NCBI RefSeq assembly: GCF_000224145.3
Contig: NC_020174.2
Span: 2,852,097-2,916,096, forward strand
Origin: Ciona intestinalis
Taxonomy: Eukaryota > Chordata > Ascidiacea > Phlebobranchia > Cionidae
Reading direction: 5' to 3'
Length of the DNA stretch: 64,000 nucleotides
Part shown: in pieces, positions 36,905 through 49,806 of the stretch
Layout of the letters: every line of letters starts with the position of its first letter
How positions within the stretch are numbered: position 1 is the first letter of the stretch
The notes under the pieces: generated by a model
Told to the model about the DNA's origin: nothing
What the model saw: only the letters and a program-made list of their open reading frames with translations
The model's database searches: none
Position numbers and translations under genes: made by a program

Positions 36905-36990
36905 AAACATATTTACATTTGATTGGAAAAAAGTAGCGTGGCCGCTACACCTAGCAGACACACAACGAGCCATTTGTGTTTATTTAGTTG
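36905..36990 (-). mobile_element. Family E fragment
   Basis: Reverse orientation: AGTAGCGTGGCCGCTACACC and AACACGCTTACAG. Confidence 0.55.
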
Positions 36991-37145
36991 CAAGTTAGAT
37001 TTCTAATGAAATCAAAATTGTGGAAAAAAAACTGTACAATACTAATATTACCCTGAAATTGTTGGACCTTTATTTTAAATGCTAGCGGAAAGGCTGAGTG
37101 AAAATCGAACACATTATGTTCGAGAGAGATTTAAATCCACTTATA

Positions 37146-37333
37146 CAGTAGGGTGGGGGAAGATGAGACACCTTTAGCGCACAATATCCAAATATCCTGA
37201 TCGTGTTTTGAACAAATAACAACGGTCTACAGGAGTCGTGAGAATACGGTTTTATAATTCATTGAATGTTCTTTCTTTACTACCAAGTATATTTGACAAC
37301 AAATATACAAAATAAATCTCCCTTGCCCAACTA
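37146..37333. mobile_element. MITE family A with replaced right arm
   Basis: CAGTAGGGTGGGGGAAGATG left end. The right arm contains TATTTGACAACAAATATAC, a string also found at 36227-36248, before CTCCCTTGCCCAACTATA. Confidence 0.75.
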
Positions 37334-37658
37334 TATATAAAACTAAAACAAGACTAAGATTTGCATAATACCACTCCTCACCACTACTGTTCGTGTAGGA
37401 AGTTCTTAAGAATGTAACTAATTAGGCTTATTTTATAAAACAAAACGGTTTCCGTTTACCGGCATGTCTATATGAAACCAAACAAGATAAACACGCAGGG
37501 ACATTGCTGAAACTCTGGTTCTTTATGTTAGTTATCTAAGGTGCATTAATTGTAAAAGCGTCCAAGGTTTTTAATGGATAGTTTGGTTAAGTTTCTTTTA
37601 TATATGCGTGTTTGTAAACAGCACCTGTGGTTTGCAGTGACCTTAGCCACGGTGACTA

Positions 37659-37874
37659 CAGTAGGGTGGGGGAAGAAGGGACACTTTTCATTCGTTTTTC
37701 TTGTCCTATTCGGTCGTAAACAAAAAAAATTTAAAATTATAAATTTATAAAACCGTTTCCGAATTATAAAACCGTTTCCTCACGACTCCCATAGACCATT
37801 GTTAATTGTTAAAAACACGATCAGGATATTTGGATATTATATGCTAAAGGTGTCCTGCCTTCCCCACCCTACTA
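37659..37874. mobile_element. MITE family A
   Basis: CAGTAGGGTGGGGG to CCCCACCCTACTA; slightly long because of a small internal duplication (ATAAAACCGTTTCC region). Confidence 0.88.
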
Positions 37875-38130
37875 TATAGATAGGTTTGGCCTTTCGGCAC
37901 TGCAATAAAGATACAAATAAAAGTTTTTTGGTCTGTTTTATTTTTTTCTGCAAAATAGACGGCACATATGTGTAAAACACATGACGAGGTTATCATTCCT
38001 GTTTCAATTTGACCAAACAATATCATTTTTTTCACAGATCTGATATTAAGGGGTTGTAAAACATCAGCACTGATTAAAAACCAAAATATATCAACAATTT
38101 GATTGCAAGAAAAGACTAACAAATTAGAAA

Positions 38131-38187
38131 ATGTTGTCAACTCACCAGAGCGGCAAGCAGGCGGAGGGAAAGGGAAACATGAAGACG
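38131..38187 (+). CDS. Candidate first exon 1a of the DPP6/10-like gene
   Basis: ATG followed by 19 codons (MLSTHQSGKQAEGKGNMKT), then a GTAAGT donor in phase 0, which fits the phase-0 transmembrane exon at 55744. Length and polar character resemble the short cytoplasmic tails of mammalian DPP6/DPP10 isoforms, which also end just before the E-L-x-G-S/N motif. Alternative first exons are a known trait of those genes. No transcript evidence is available here, and the gap to the common exon is 17.5 kb. Confidence 0.5.
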
Positions 38188-38851
38188 GTAAGTAATCAAG
38201 CGCATTTGCTTGTTCTAATCTCTATAATGCATGTCTGTAGAAATTCAATTGATTTGCTTCACAAGGTAGGCTTAGACATCAACGAAAAACGGGTTTAAAG
38301 GTCTAAGTTCAAAGGTAATGTGATTTTTCACTCGCAAGCGCATTTCGTGTTAAACTTGGTAAGCCTCGGGAAAACCTAGCCCATTATAGGGCCGAAGTCT
38401 CCAGTCAACAACAGAAAAGGAAAGGTCCAAACCAAAAATGTCATTTTGTGGATCGATTATAATTGAATCGGCCATTCGCATTTTTATATGATGGCAAATA
38501 TTACCCGATATACTGCGATATTAGGTATCGGGTGACTGTATCACCTCGGCGATTGAAATGCATACATAATTCATGGGCAGAGCATAAGTGTGTCTCAATG
38601 CGAGAATTATATACCTTTCTTCAAAGCATTTAGTTATGGGTCTCGTCTATATATGGAGGCCGTAACCCTAATCCATAATTTGCATTGACGTTATAAGCTG
38701 GAAATAGCTAACGCTTAACTAACATCGCATCATTGAAACAATGTATTAGCACAATAATGGTAATTTATGCTTAAAACACAAAAAATCAAGCTAATTTAAT
38801 CCTGGTCTTAAATTGGTGTATAAATTTGAATATTCGTTTTGAGTTGATTAT

Positions 38852-39033
38852 ATAGGGTGGTGGGGGGAGATGGAACACCTGTTCATTCTATTTTCCCGTC
38901 CCTTTCAGTAGAAAACAAAGAATTAAAAAACGTATTCTCACGACTTCCATAGACCTTTGTTAATTGTTTAAAACACGGTCCAAATATTTGAATATTGTGA
39001 GCGAATGCTATCCCATCTTCCCCCAACTTACTA
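38852..39033. mobile_element. MITE family A
   Basis: TATAGGGTGGTGGGGGGAG left and CCCCCAACTTACTA right. Confidence 0.87.
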
Positions 39034-39082
39034 TACTTTATTTTATAATATATGCGTACGCGCGTCGTGTGTAGGTAAAATA

Positions 39083-39272
39083 TAGTAGGGTGGGGTAGGA
39101 TGGTACACCTGTAGAACGTAATATCCAAATGTGTGCTTTAAACAATTGACAACGGTCTATTATGGAAGTCATGAGGATATAGTTTTATAAATCCTTGAAT
39201 GTTCTTTGTTTACTACCAAATGGGACGAAAAAATAGAATTAAAAGATGTCCCATCTCCCCCCAACCCACCAT
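39083..39272. mobile_element. MITE family A, opposite orientation
   Basis: TAGTAGGGTGGGG to CCCCCCAACCCACCATA. It lies 50 bp from the previous copy and its interior reads the other way round. Confidence 0.87.
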
Positions 39273-42200
39273 ATATGTAAGATAATGTGAAATGTTATTC
39301 AGCAACTAACTAACTATGAAAGCACTTAGTTAAACTGTTTGTTAGTGCCGTTTGAATTACCACTGATTTTGTTATAATTGTATTGGTAGGGAATACGATT
39401 GAAATATTATAACTTGCGTTCAGATATTGCATAACAGAAGAACCATTCTGTGGCATTTAAAACCTGGTTGTTTTGAGGCTGGTCAATATTGGTCATTTGG
39501 TCTTAGTTCTACAGCGTCACCTCGCGCTAGCTTGTACTATTTCTACTGGCCACCTGGTGACGCTCGAGGTGTCTAGTATCTGGTCCGAATAGCCGCACAT
39601 AAAATTAGAACGGAGAATAATAACATACCTATCTATATATAAAACATGGGGAAAATGGGGTGATATTTTGAAAGATAATATCTTTTAAACATTAAGACAG
39701 AATTCCTAAGTGTATGTGAAGCATATCAAATTTGCTTGTTATTCAAAATACCAAATGAAATTGTAACTGCTTTCTGCATAGCAACGAAGCTAATAATGGG
39801 TTCAGTTTTCATGCAGTTGTATTTCGCCGATTGGGCAAACGTCACATTTTCGCCGCCAGAAAACTGTTATGTTTAGATTAAGAACAGATAACGCCCCTTT
39901 ATGAGAAACAGCGAAAGCCTCTTTCAGGAAAGCCTATAAACTATGCATACCCTGTGCGCGTTTACGTAGCATTGTAAATGCAAAAAAATGACAAAACTCC
40001 CGAAGCTAATGATAAATCGACCGTGCAATTGGCCACGGAACGCGCACAGCGTGTTGATATAAAAGCTATACAGATATGTACACATGACGCGTAGTCTACT
40101 TTTGTTGCGACCGAATCAATAATGTTTTGTGGCTTTTGCAAAAAGACAATGTTTGTTGAAAAGAAGCGAACTCACATGCGTTTTGAAGTACTGCTGTAAA
40201 GTTGTTTTCGTTACACAAAGTTGCAAATTGTAAGTTGCAGTAAAGGATTAACGTTACTTCTTTACCTGCTTCTGGAAAATTGATTTTATTTGGCAATCGA
40301 TGAAATAGATTACATCAGCTTCTGAAAATTATTCCCCAAAATATAGGTTTAAATTCGCTGAAAAGACAGCAGTATAATTTGCCTTAAACTTTAAAGGGAT
40401 AATTTTCTGAAGTGTTTTGTTGTAACTGTTTCTGTAACTTGATACCTCGATAGTGAGCATTAGGGAGTTTTAGCTGTTTCGGTTATCCGTGCCTTATGTA
40501 CATTTTGGGCTGCAGACTGGAATGAATCATTAATGTTTCAGCATGTGCCAAGTGCGTTCCGTTGCGTTGGTTTTGCGTGACTGTGGTTTTACGCACGCCC
40601 AACCACTATGCCTATCGCTTATGCTAAGCATATCATAAGAGGAAACATACGGTACCGAGAAATGTAGACAATTTTTGACGAAATACAAAACGTCTTGTTG
40701 TTGAGTTCAGTAAAAATATCGAGTACCTACATTACAGCTTAGCCAATGCTTAGTGCACTTTGAGTGAAAGTAAGCTACCGGTAAATGCTCTACATTTGTT
40801 TATGCTACATATATGTGGAATCGGATCAGAGCATTTTACCTCAACTAAGACGGTGTAGGTATATAGGCTGAAGAAATGGAAATATGTTAAGTCGCAAAAC
40901 ATATTCGAAAGGCTGTCGAGTTGTGCTTTCAGTATCGTTGTTATTCTGTATTGTGTTGGTAATCTTAAAACCCCTTTCTTGGTCGAGAGCAAACACCAAG
41001 AATTAGATGTTTGTTTAGTTAGACATCAGAATGCGCGGACGGTTTTGCTTTCGTTCCCCAACGAGGTCGCGAATTATTTCGCCGATATATGCCACATATG
41101 TCACGATTGGAAATTCGCAATTGCATCTCAATTCATGTTATTTGATTGCACTGTCGTATATCGAGAGGTGGCAACGCAATCGCTATAAATGGAACAGAAT
41201 GAACGCACTATTTTTATGATGGAAGTTGTTTTGTGATTGCGGTTGCACGATCAATAGAACCGACAGGCTATGTTTATGCGAACAAGACTAAATTCATTTA
41301 AAAGGAGAGTTTGTAAACAAAGGAAACCTTTTATTAGTAAGTTAAAAGGCTTGAAAAGTAATATGCGCAGGTTTTTGTGGAATTGTTGTGTTATAGCTTT
41401 GAGTTTTTTAAGGTTTACGTTGGGCCATTGAAAAGACGTTGTTCTTTTTTTTTGTTTAGTGTAGCGAGATTAAAACCAAGTTGCTGCGCGTCGAGAAAAC
41501 GTAGTTGCTTCTTCCATATTTCATGGGCCGGCGAGTGTAAAAGGGACGATCTTTTGCCCTCAGCAGACTGACGAACCGTAGCGCTTTACACGCTGAAAAT
41601 ATCCTGAAAATGTACAACGTGAGTACAGGACGTCAGAAAACCTAAGAATTGCGTAACTCTTAAGCACGTGGCAATGAACGCAGAGCTGGTTTAAGTGGTT
41701 GTAAACTTGAGTGCCCTTTCGGGTGGTTCAATTCTACTTCCAATTAATTGTTTGTACGAGAGGTCAGGTTACATTGGATATTGCGGAGAAACAGGTCATT
41801 TAGTTGTAGACTCCAATACCCCCGGGAAGGCGGTGGAATCAAGCAATCTCTCTCGCAATCAATGCTTGGTAATTCCACTCGCAGTTACTTTCAGTCTATA
41901 AAATATCTCTTCGTTTGTGAGAACGCCTCATTTATAGTTAGCAACACGGGCGAGGCAGGTGCTGCGTTTGTTCTAATTAACAAATTGCTTGTTAGGGCCA
42001 GGAAAATTGTTCACTGGCCACGAACTGTTAATCCTCTCGGCTTATGTTCCGAGCTAGCAGCAGTCAACCGAGACCACAGAGTGCGGTTAAATGGCTCGAG
42101 TTAAATTTTAAAGCAGTCGGCTCATGTATTCTAATCGTAGCTACTTTTATGAGGCAGTAAAATTAGCGATGCGCGGACTTTAATTTAAAACAGGATTAAA

Positions 42201-42573
42201 CAACAACTAAAGTAAATTTAAATCAAATGCATAGCACGCGTTTTATAAGATTGTAGGGTTAGAAATATGGACAGGGGAGATTTTTTGCCCCCGGTTAGTG
42301 TGCGCTTGTAGTATACGCTAAAATAACATATGGACAAACTGTTAGTTCCGGCAGTAAATCTTCCCATGGTTAGACGTTTATGGTCAAGCGCGCCGAGAGT
42401 CAAGTCTGCGATTTTAGTGCTATGGATTAATTATGAATGATAAAGAGTTGTCGTTGGAAAGTGAAAAGGTTAATCAGTTGCTCTTTGCGCTCTATGCAAA
42501 CACAATGTGAGCCACAGTCGTTGTCTGTTTATCGCAACTCTCTGGTACATAAGTATATATATAAATATAGATA

Positions 42574-42832
42574 TAGCAGGGTAGAGGAGACGGGATACCA
42601 TTAGCACATAATATCCAAATATCTTGATCGTGTTTTAAACAATTAAAAACGGTCTATAGATATAATGGTTCATGTTTTTATTGTCTGTTATCGTCCCATT
42701 TAGTAGTAAGCAACGTAAAAAAATTATTAAATTATATAACCCTATCCGCGCGAAAACAATTGTTGATTTTAAAAAACAGCATTATAAAATATGTGCTATT
42801 ACATTTTCCAATTTACACCGACCGACCATATA
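42574..42832. mobile_element. MITE family A, decayed
   Basis: TAGCAGGGTAGAGG left and a poor right end (CCAATTTACACCGACCGACC); the interior is rearranged. Confidence 0.6.
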
Positions 42833-43027
42833 CTATAACTATGATGCATAAAAAAACGTTAGTAAAAATGCTTTACTAAAATATTGTAACCGTTCCCTCA
42901 CATTTAGTCGGTGACCAAACGTTTTTATCTGCGATTTGGACAGTTAGGAAAACGCATTAAAAACAAATTAAAATCTTTGGTTACTGTTTTAATTGAAACT
43001 TCATTGGATCTTAGCAAAGCTGCAATT

Positions 43028-43060
43028 ATGAAGAATACGAACACCAACCCGCAAATGGAG
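43028..43060 (+). CDS. Weak candidate first exon 1b of the DPP6/10-like gene
   Basis: ATG with 11 codons (MKNTNTNPQME) ending at a GAG|GTACAT donor in phase 0. It matches the common exon's phase but is very short and the donor is weak. Confidence 0.25.
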
Positions 43061-43315
43061 GTACATACAATGTGGTATAGATATAAGTACATTTACACTA
43101 ACTAATTGTATATATTTTAATCGGTATTACAAACCAATGTTTGTTACATATATGTTGTTGCTGTCAAAGAATATTATACTTGAATTGTAGAAAGGGCTAT
43201 TAGACTTTATATAATTTTGGAGTGTGGGTCGTCTCATTGTGATTGTACTTTGCGTGGACTGAACGACTCCTTGCAAATGCCGCTTAATGTGTTCCTTCAT
43301 TTAAAAAACATATAA

Positions 43316-43510
43316 AGTAGGGTGGGGGAGATGGGACTCCTTTTCATTCTATTTTCTCGTCGCATTTTGTAATAAACAAGGAAAAGTCAAAGAATTATAA
43401 AACCGTATCCTCACGACTCCAATAGACTGTTGTTAATTGTTTAAAACAAAACCAGAATATTTAAGTCCTTGCTATATGCTTAAGGTGTTCCACTTTTCCC
43501 CACCCTGTAT
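43316..43510. mobile_element. MITE family A
   Basis: AGTAGGGTGGGGGAGATGG to TTCCCCACCCTGTATG. Confidence 0.87.
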
Positions 43511-45479
43511 GTCTTTTTCCTGTGTTAAACAATCTTCCTACTTTTAGTTCAACTTGTAGGCGTTTTGCTTGAGTACAGTTAGAATTTTGGTGCGTTGCTT
43601 TATGTTTTAATTCTAGCATCGCTCATGTATTAGTTATGCGTAAAATTGTAACATTGTTACAACTATTGGCATCCGCGTTTCTTACATTATACGGTGATGA
43701 TTGTTTACTCGTATTATTTGCAAGTACAGGCGTATGTTAACTGCAATCTTCCTAAACACCAATTGCCATTAAATCAAACACTGTTTTTCCCTGTTTAGCA
43801 GCTATGGTCTCCAGCGCCACCTATCAGTTTAGTTTGTAGTCAATGCATAGCCACAAAGCGGCGCTAACAAGCTGAGTTAAATTTTTCTTTGTTTTGTCAT
43901 TTTAAAAGTTTAATATTTGTATTAAGGACTAGGTTTAAATGTCAGGACGTTACATTGTACCAGAAAGGGTATTTGGCGATATTGTTACGTAGGCCCTATA
44001 GATACATAAAATTTGTATAAATATATGTTTATGTGTAGGTAAATTTAGGCAAAATATATCCTATACCACGGGTCTGGCATTCATATACTACGAAATGTAA
44101 AATACTTTTTTTGATAAGGTATAAGGAATGTATGCAGTCAAAAAATTAGGTTCTTGTCATGCTTGTAATTGCATTTAAGGCCTTTATGCAGTTCGTGTTT
44201 AATATAGAATGAAATATTAATGCAGTTTTTTTTAATTTTTCGCTTACGAGAAAGCTAGGACTGACGAGCTGCAAAACATTTAAAAATTTATGGAAATGAA
44301 ATAAGTGCGGTTACTTCTGCTTTTTATGTCTGGCACCATCGTACACATACTTGGTGGGGACATCGCTCAATTATATATGATTTCAATTGTGTTATGTGTG
44401 GAGTAGTGTATGTGGAGTTACCGTATACGTTCAGCGTATCTTTCAGCATACCCCTGTCGCTTATAAAGGCAGATGACGCATTCACTGTTCAACAAATTGG
44501 CTCAAGTTTGCGGTTTATAATTAGATCATGCTGTAAACGAGAACAAAATGTTGGAAAGGGGGCGCCTTTCTCAGTAATACATTTTAGAGTGTTTACAGCA
44601 CTTTATTGATTATTGATTGGACATATGGGGTTTGGGACATGGCAGATAGTCGTTAAACATGGTTGCGTATATGAGTAAAACTTGTGCAAAGCAAACCCCA
44701 ACGGCGTAAATCGTTGGGGTTAACCTCTGTTCACGTGCGTGTTTTCTTGGCCACTCTTCGTAGTGTGCCTCACTGCCTCCGAAAATCAATTTTTAAGCGC
44801 TTTCTATTCTCGACTGCCGTCTAAGGTTTCTCCCATGGGAAGAAGCGCCGATTAGACAACGACGTTTGAATCCATTGAAAATTGAGCATAACGATAGGCA
44901 GAGGTGGAAGCATTCCGACTTTACCAAAGTGCAGACGTGCAGAGATTAAATGGACAGTTCAGCAGTAGTAAAGTAGCTTGTTAGATGTTTTCCAAACTTT
45001 TAATTGTTTAGGTTTAAAAGAGATATTCTGGTAAATTGTTTTGTTTGGGATCTTAAAACATGTCTTTGCCAAATACGGCGAGACCTCATCAAGGTTTGCC
45101 GCTAAGTACCTACCTAAAAGCACGAATTTGGTTTAAATTAAATCATTTTTAATTGCGCGAAATGTTACATCCGTGGCGATAATACGGTTGGTAAATAATC
45201 AGGTAAAAATTTGTACTACATAATAAAAATGGTGAATTTTCACATGTGAACGTCATTATGTTGAGACAGCAGTTAACCGGAAAGCAATAAAAGTAAATGA
45301 AAAAATCGAATCTTGAAGGGTCTTGTCAAAATCTGTCAGCCAGGGAGTTTATTTTTAATGAGTTTTACGGTAGATTTATAGAAGGAGTTTTGATGAAGTG
45401 GGTTGAACTGAGTTTGTTATGGCGAAAATACAATGCAGACGAAAGTCAGTCTCAGTATACCATCTATTAGGTCAGTGAA

Positions 45480-45610
45480 AATGTTGCCTATTATTTATCT
45501 TTGCGTGGCGGAGTAACGATAGTCGTTATAACACAGGTATTTTGTTTTGTACATCCCGTGCCCTTATTATACGAGTTATTTCGTATGTAACTTTGCGGGT
45601 AACAGTGAGT
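45480..45610 (-). mobile_element. SINE tail fragment
   Basis: TATTTATCTTTGCGTGGCGG, GATAGTCGTTATAACACAGG and TATGTAACTTTGCGGG. Confidence 0.6.
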
Positions 45611-46485
45611 GGATTTATAGATTTTAAAAAATTATTTAAATTGAGATATTAAAGAAATTCAATTTAAAAAAATAAGAGGTTAAAGTCCCGAAAAGTTAAA
45701 ATATAATTCGACCAACCAAAAAATTAATCGCTTTGTTTTCAAATTTTATAAGGAGCATATTTAATTATAACCCATCGAGCCGCATTCCTGTCGCATTCTA
45801 TTTAATTATTCGGTAGCAGCTCCTTGGTGGATTCAAACTACTTAAGTTGCAGGTTGTAAGTTAATAAAGCAAGTACAATATTTCAAGCAGGCCAATCGGC
45901 ACTAGTGTAGTTCGCTTTACAAAGCCCAAAGCTTGTCATACAGTGATAGGCTTCATACAAAATTCCCTCGCGACCTAAATTATTGACCAACCGCAGCCAA
46001 TACACGGCGGACGCTAATACGGTTTACATGACACTACAGTAAGGGACAGTTATTGTAGTGTAGAAATGACCATCTGTTTTTGAGGTCTTTAGCAAAAAGA
46101 TATGAATACGAATACAACGGCGAAAGTATGTTGCAGTAGAAAATGGAAGTACACTGTACGTAAGCCAAATTGGAGTCTTTTTACAGTCTTACAATAGGAC
46201 TGGGAACTGCAATTGGAAAATTGCCTATTATTTTAATAACTGGTTCACGTATAGTGTGGCTATACTGCAACATATACATTTGCTGTTCTTTTCGTATTTA
46301 ATTATTTTTGCTATAAGACCTCAAAAAAACGATGGCCTTCTGTAAGACATCAAAAACAGATTGCCTATAATATTACTCAGTTGGAAAATTATGTTTAAAT
46401 TTGCCGACGAATGTGTTTCATGTAGATTCACCAGTATAGTTGTATACACGTTATATAAGAATATAGGTTTAAACTGATAAATGTT

Positions 46486-46593
46486 ATGAGTAAAGCGGCC
46501 ATGGCAGCCACCTTTAACAGGGCGAGACGTTTTACTCTTGGCCCAAAACGACCGCCAGTTTTGAAAACAACTCCTATGCAAGGCAACGTGTTG
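46486..46593 (+). CDS. Candidate first exon 1c of the DPP6/10-like gene
   Basis: ATG then 36 codons (MSKAAMAATFNRARRFTLG, PKRPPVLKTTPMQGNVL) ending at TTG|GTAAGT in phase 0. It is basic and proline-containing, as expected for a cytoplasmic N-terminal tail, and in phase with the transmembrane exon at 55744. A minus-strand frame over it (46321-46623) is taken as a shadow. Untested. Confidence 0.45.
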
Positions 46594-46868
46594 GTAAGTA
46601 TGACTGTTCAATGGCTGTATCAAAATATTTACAATTTTAGCCGCGTCAAATGTTTAAGCGTTAATTTCTCAAGTCATAGGCGAAGACAGGTGAAAGTTTG
46701 GTCATACGCTCGAATGGTTTTTTGAAAACAGAATCTTACTTAACTGTATACGATGTACGTAAATACTACGTGACCTCTGTTCCGTTTATTGAGCGCAAGT
46801 TTCTGTCCTTATTTTGTGTAATCGTTGTTGCCCTTTTCACTCCAAGCGTTTATTTTAACTCCATTAAG

Positions 46869-47052
46869 TATCGGGTGGGGAAGATGGGACACCTTTTCAT
46901 TCTATTTTCTCGTCCCATTTGGTAGTTAACAAAGAACATTCAAAGAAATATAAAACCGTATCCTCACGACTCCTATTTAACGTTGTTAATTGTTTAAAAA
47001 CATGATCCAGATCTTGGGATATTATGTACAAAAGGTGTCTCGTCCCCCTATA
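46869..47052. mobile_element. MITE family A
   Basis: TATCGGGTGGGGAAGATGG left end; right end shortened to CGTCCCCCTATA. Confidence 0.82.
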
Positions 47053-47474
47053 CAATACATCACTGAAGTTTGTTATAGTTTTTAAACGGAAACGACTGAA
47101 ATAGAAGTCGTATCTTGCATATGTGCTGTCATGTTTATACTAAAAATTACCAGAAAATTCGTATTTTATTTGCCAATATAATTGAATTTAACCTCGTGAC
47201 TTCAGTAAGAAAAGTTTTAAATATCCTGAGAAATTGGGTAAATTTTCTCACCTTTAAACCAGCGGACAAATAATAGCATAACGGGTGGCCAGTAACATGA
47301 ATTATTCATGTTGCTAATACACGCGGATAAACAGGCGTGTATAAGACGCTTATATTCTCGAGAAGAAATAATGTCTGTATTGTGTTTCGTTGTCCACCAA
47401 ATTTGATAAATTAAATTAGATTGTCACAATGGACTTTCAAAATTTAATAAGTTAAAATTTTGGTCAATTTCATT

Positions 47475-47738
47475 TGAATAAGAGACTGATGGTGCCTTTT
47501 TATCTCATAGAATACAATTGGTTGGATTTGATTTTGTTTGTTACGTATTTCATAGCACTTGTTCTGGGACACCTTTAGCACATAATATCCAAAATCCCTG
47601 ACCGTGTTTTAAACAATTAACAGCGGTTTGTGGGAGTCGAAAGCATATGGTTTAATAATTCGTTGAATGTTCTTTGTTTACCAGCAAATGGGACAAGAAA
47701 ATAGCACGATAGGTGTCCTATCTTCCCCCACCCTACTA
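47475..47738. mobile_element. Chimeric repeat: family B end joined to MITE family A
   Basis: 47475-47560 resembles the right half of the family B MITE (TTGGATTTGATTTTGTTTG, TTTCATAGCAC). It then passes directly into family A at TGGGACACCTTTAGCAC, without the TAGTAGGG end, up to CCCCCACCCTACTA. Confidence 0.7.
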
Positions 47739-47878
47739 TAATAACATATTTTTTTTGCAATATTGAAAAATTCTTATTTGTATTTACCATATATTTTTAT
47801 ATACCGAGACACACATAAAAATAAGGATTTTCTAAAACAAAAAATATAAACACCACAGGTAGGGTACACTTCACTATA

Positions 47879-48073
47879 TAGTGCTGTGGGGGAAGATGGG
47901 ACACCTTTGGCACATGATATTTAAATATATTTATCGTTTTTTAAGCAATTAACAACGGTACATGAAAGTCGTTAGGATACGGTTTTGTATTTCTTTAAAT
48001 GTTCTTGGTTTGTACTCCCAAATGGGACGGAAAAATAGATGAAAAAGATGTGCCATCTTTCCCAACCCTACTT
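47879..48073. mobile_element. MITE family A
   Basis: TAGTGCTGTGGGGGAAG left and TTTCCCAACCCTACTTTA right. Confidence 0.87.
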
Positions 48074-48389
48074 TACACATCAAAATACTTTGCTATTATT
48101 TTTTTAACAAGTGATCCGTTAAGTAATTCTACTTTTGTCAGCACCAAGTTAAGCCCTGCTTCACGTTAAAACAGGGTGTTTGACAAATAACACAAGTGCT
48201 AAGTAACTTGGCCCTGTCTTAGCTGTCATCATCGTGTTTCAAGCTACTACTCATAAATTATTGAAGTATATTATACTCAAACAATAGAACAAAATTTTAA
48301 AGACCTCGAAAGTGCCTGTTTTTAATTATGCAGTCGGTTTTACTCGTAGACGGTAAAAATTTTCATAACAATAATTCCGCCAAGGGTTC

Positions 48390-48573
48390 AGTGAAAGAAT
48401 GAATGTAACTCATTAATCCTCGCGTGACGGGAATACGATATTCTTTACAATACAGGTGTTCTATTTCACTGACCGCGTATCCGCTTACTATAGTTACCTC
48501 GTATGTATCTTGTGGGTATGTTTTATGTGTGATTGACAACTTGGACAACCCATAAGTGACCACAATAGCGGGG
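48390..48573 (-). mobile_element. Truncated SINE (tail)
   Basis: AATGAATGTAACTCATTAAT, CCTCGCGTGACGGG, then GACAACTTGGACAACCCATA. It stops at GTGACCAC. Confidence 0.72.
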
Positions 48574-49404
48574 TTATACTTGTCGGAATAAAAGACATTT
48601 CTGTAACAACAATGACGTTAACTATAAAAATAGTGCAAATATTTTTGCTTTGTCATATAGCATACCTATATCTTATCATTTCGTCCTACATTCAAATATC
48701 AAGTTATTGAATCTTCTAAAATTTATAATGGGTTTTCCTTCATTTTCTGTGTTCATTTATTTTAATTTGTGATAAAGTGTATAAGAACGCCCTGCAAGCC
48801 ACGTATGGGGTACTGGTGTGAGACCGCAGACTACGTTTAAAAAGCTTTGCCATCGATTCTGCTTCTATCGATCTTAACGCAAATGCACTTTTGGAAAAGA
48901 CGGAACTTTCAGCGGTACCACGTATCACGCAATTGCGAAATCATTTCTGACAAGCGTACGTTATATTGGCAGCGTACAGCCAATTTAGAAAGACATACCG
49001 TTCGCTCTGTTTCCGATATTAGATTTAAACGAGTTATCCGCTTCGCCATTATCAAGGCCGTATTTTGACATTATTACTAATTTTAATTTCAAGCAGTAAT
49101 TCATTGGCTGCGCATTAATCAATTTGTAGAAGATTGGCACGTCAAAAGCTTTTTCAATAACATGATGCAACAACTGTAGCAAAGAACGCAATTTCACGCC
49201 AATAAAAACCTCATTAACTTTATGATTTAACCTCAGTGAATATAAGTACGAACATGTACATACGCGTGCTAGTGTTTTTGAATGCAAACATTTACCGTTC
49301 TCTAAAATGTTTTGCATTACCGGCCATGTTATTCCATTGCTCTTATATAGTAGGTAGTTATCCTACAAAATATATTTGTTACATTGTTCAGCACCAGCGT
49401 ATGT

Positions 49405-49592
49405 ATGGTAGGGAAAATAGGCCACCTATTTATTCTATTTTCTCGTCCCATTTGGTAGTAAACAAAGAACTTTCATATAATTATTCAACCGTATTCTTAC
49501 AACTCCCATAGACCGTTGTTAATTGTTTAAAACACGATCAGAATATTTGGATATTATGTGCTAAAGATGTCCCGTCTTTTCCCACCCCACTA
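49405..49592. mobile_element. MITE family A
   Basis: TATGGTAGGGAAAATAGG left and TTTTCCCACCCCACTA right. Confidence 0.87.
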
Positions 49593-49634
49593 TATGTATT
49601 TGCGGCCGGTAACTTTACAACTTGATACAGTGTA

Positions 49635-49806
49635 TAGTAGGCTGGGAAAGATGGGACACCTTTTCGTTCTATTTCCTCGTCCCATTTGGTGATAAACAAA
49701 GAAAATTCAAAAAATTATAAAACCGTATCCTCCGACTCCCATGTTAATTGCTTAAAACATAATCGGAATATTTGGATATTATGTGCCAAGGGTGTCCTGT
49801 CTACTA
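49635..49806. mobile_element. MITE family A, shortened right arm
   Basis: TAGTAGGCTGGGAAAGATGG left; ends GTGTCCTGTCTACTA. It lies 43 bp after the previous copy. Confidence 0.82.

Larger units (their letters stand above)
31899..38130. other. Intergenic region between divergent genes
   Basis: Lies between the LRRD1-like start (minus) and the first DPP-like candidate exon (plus). It holds several MITEs (32694, 34190, 35027, 35379, 37146, 37659), one truncated SINE (34508) and a family E fragment (36905). Open frames here (such as 36454-36798 and 33054-33617 on the minus strand) show no family signature. 33050-34150 and 35550-36900 are mostly unique and could hold promoters or regulatory DNA. 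Confidence 0.55.

Noticed and set aside
48985..49317. 110-codon minus-strand frame
   Set aside because: No domain or homologue recognised; probably chance.
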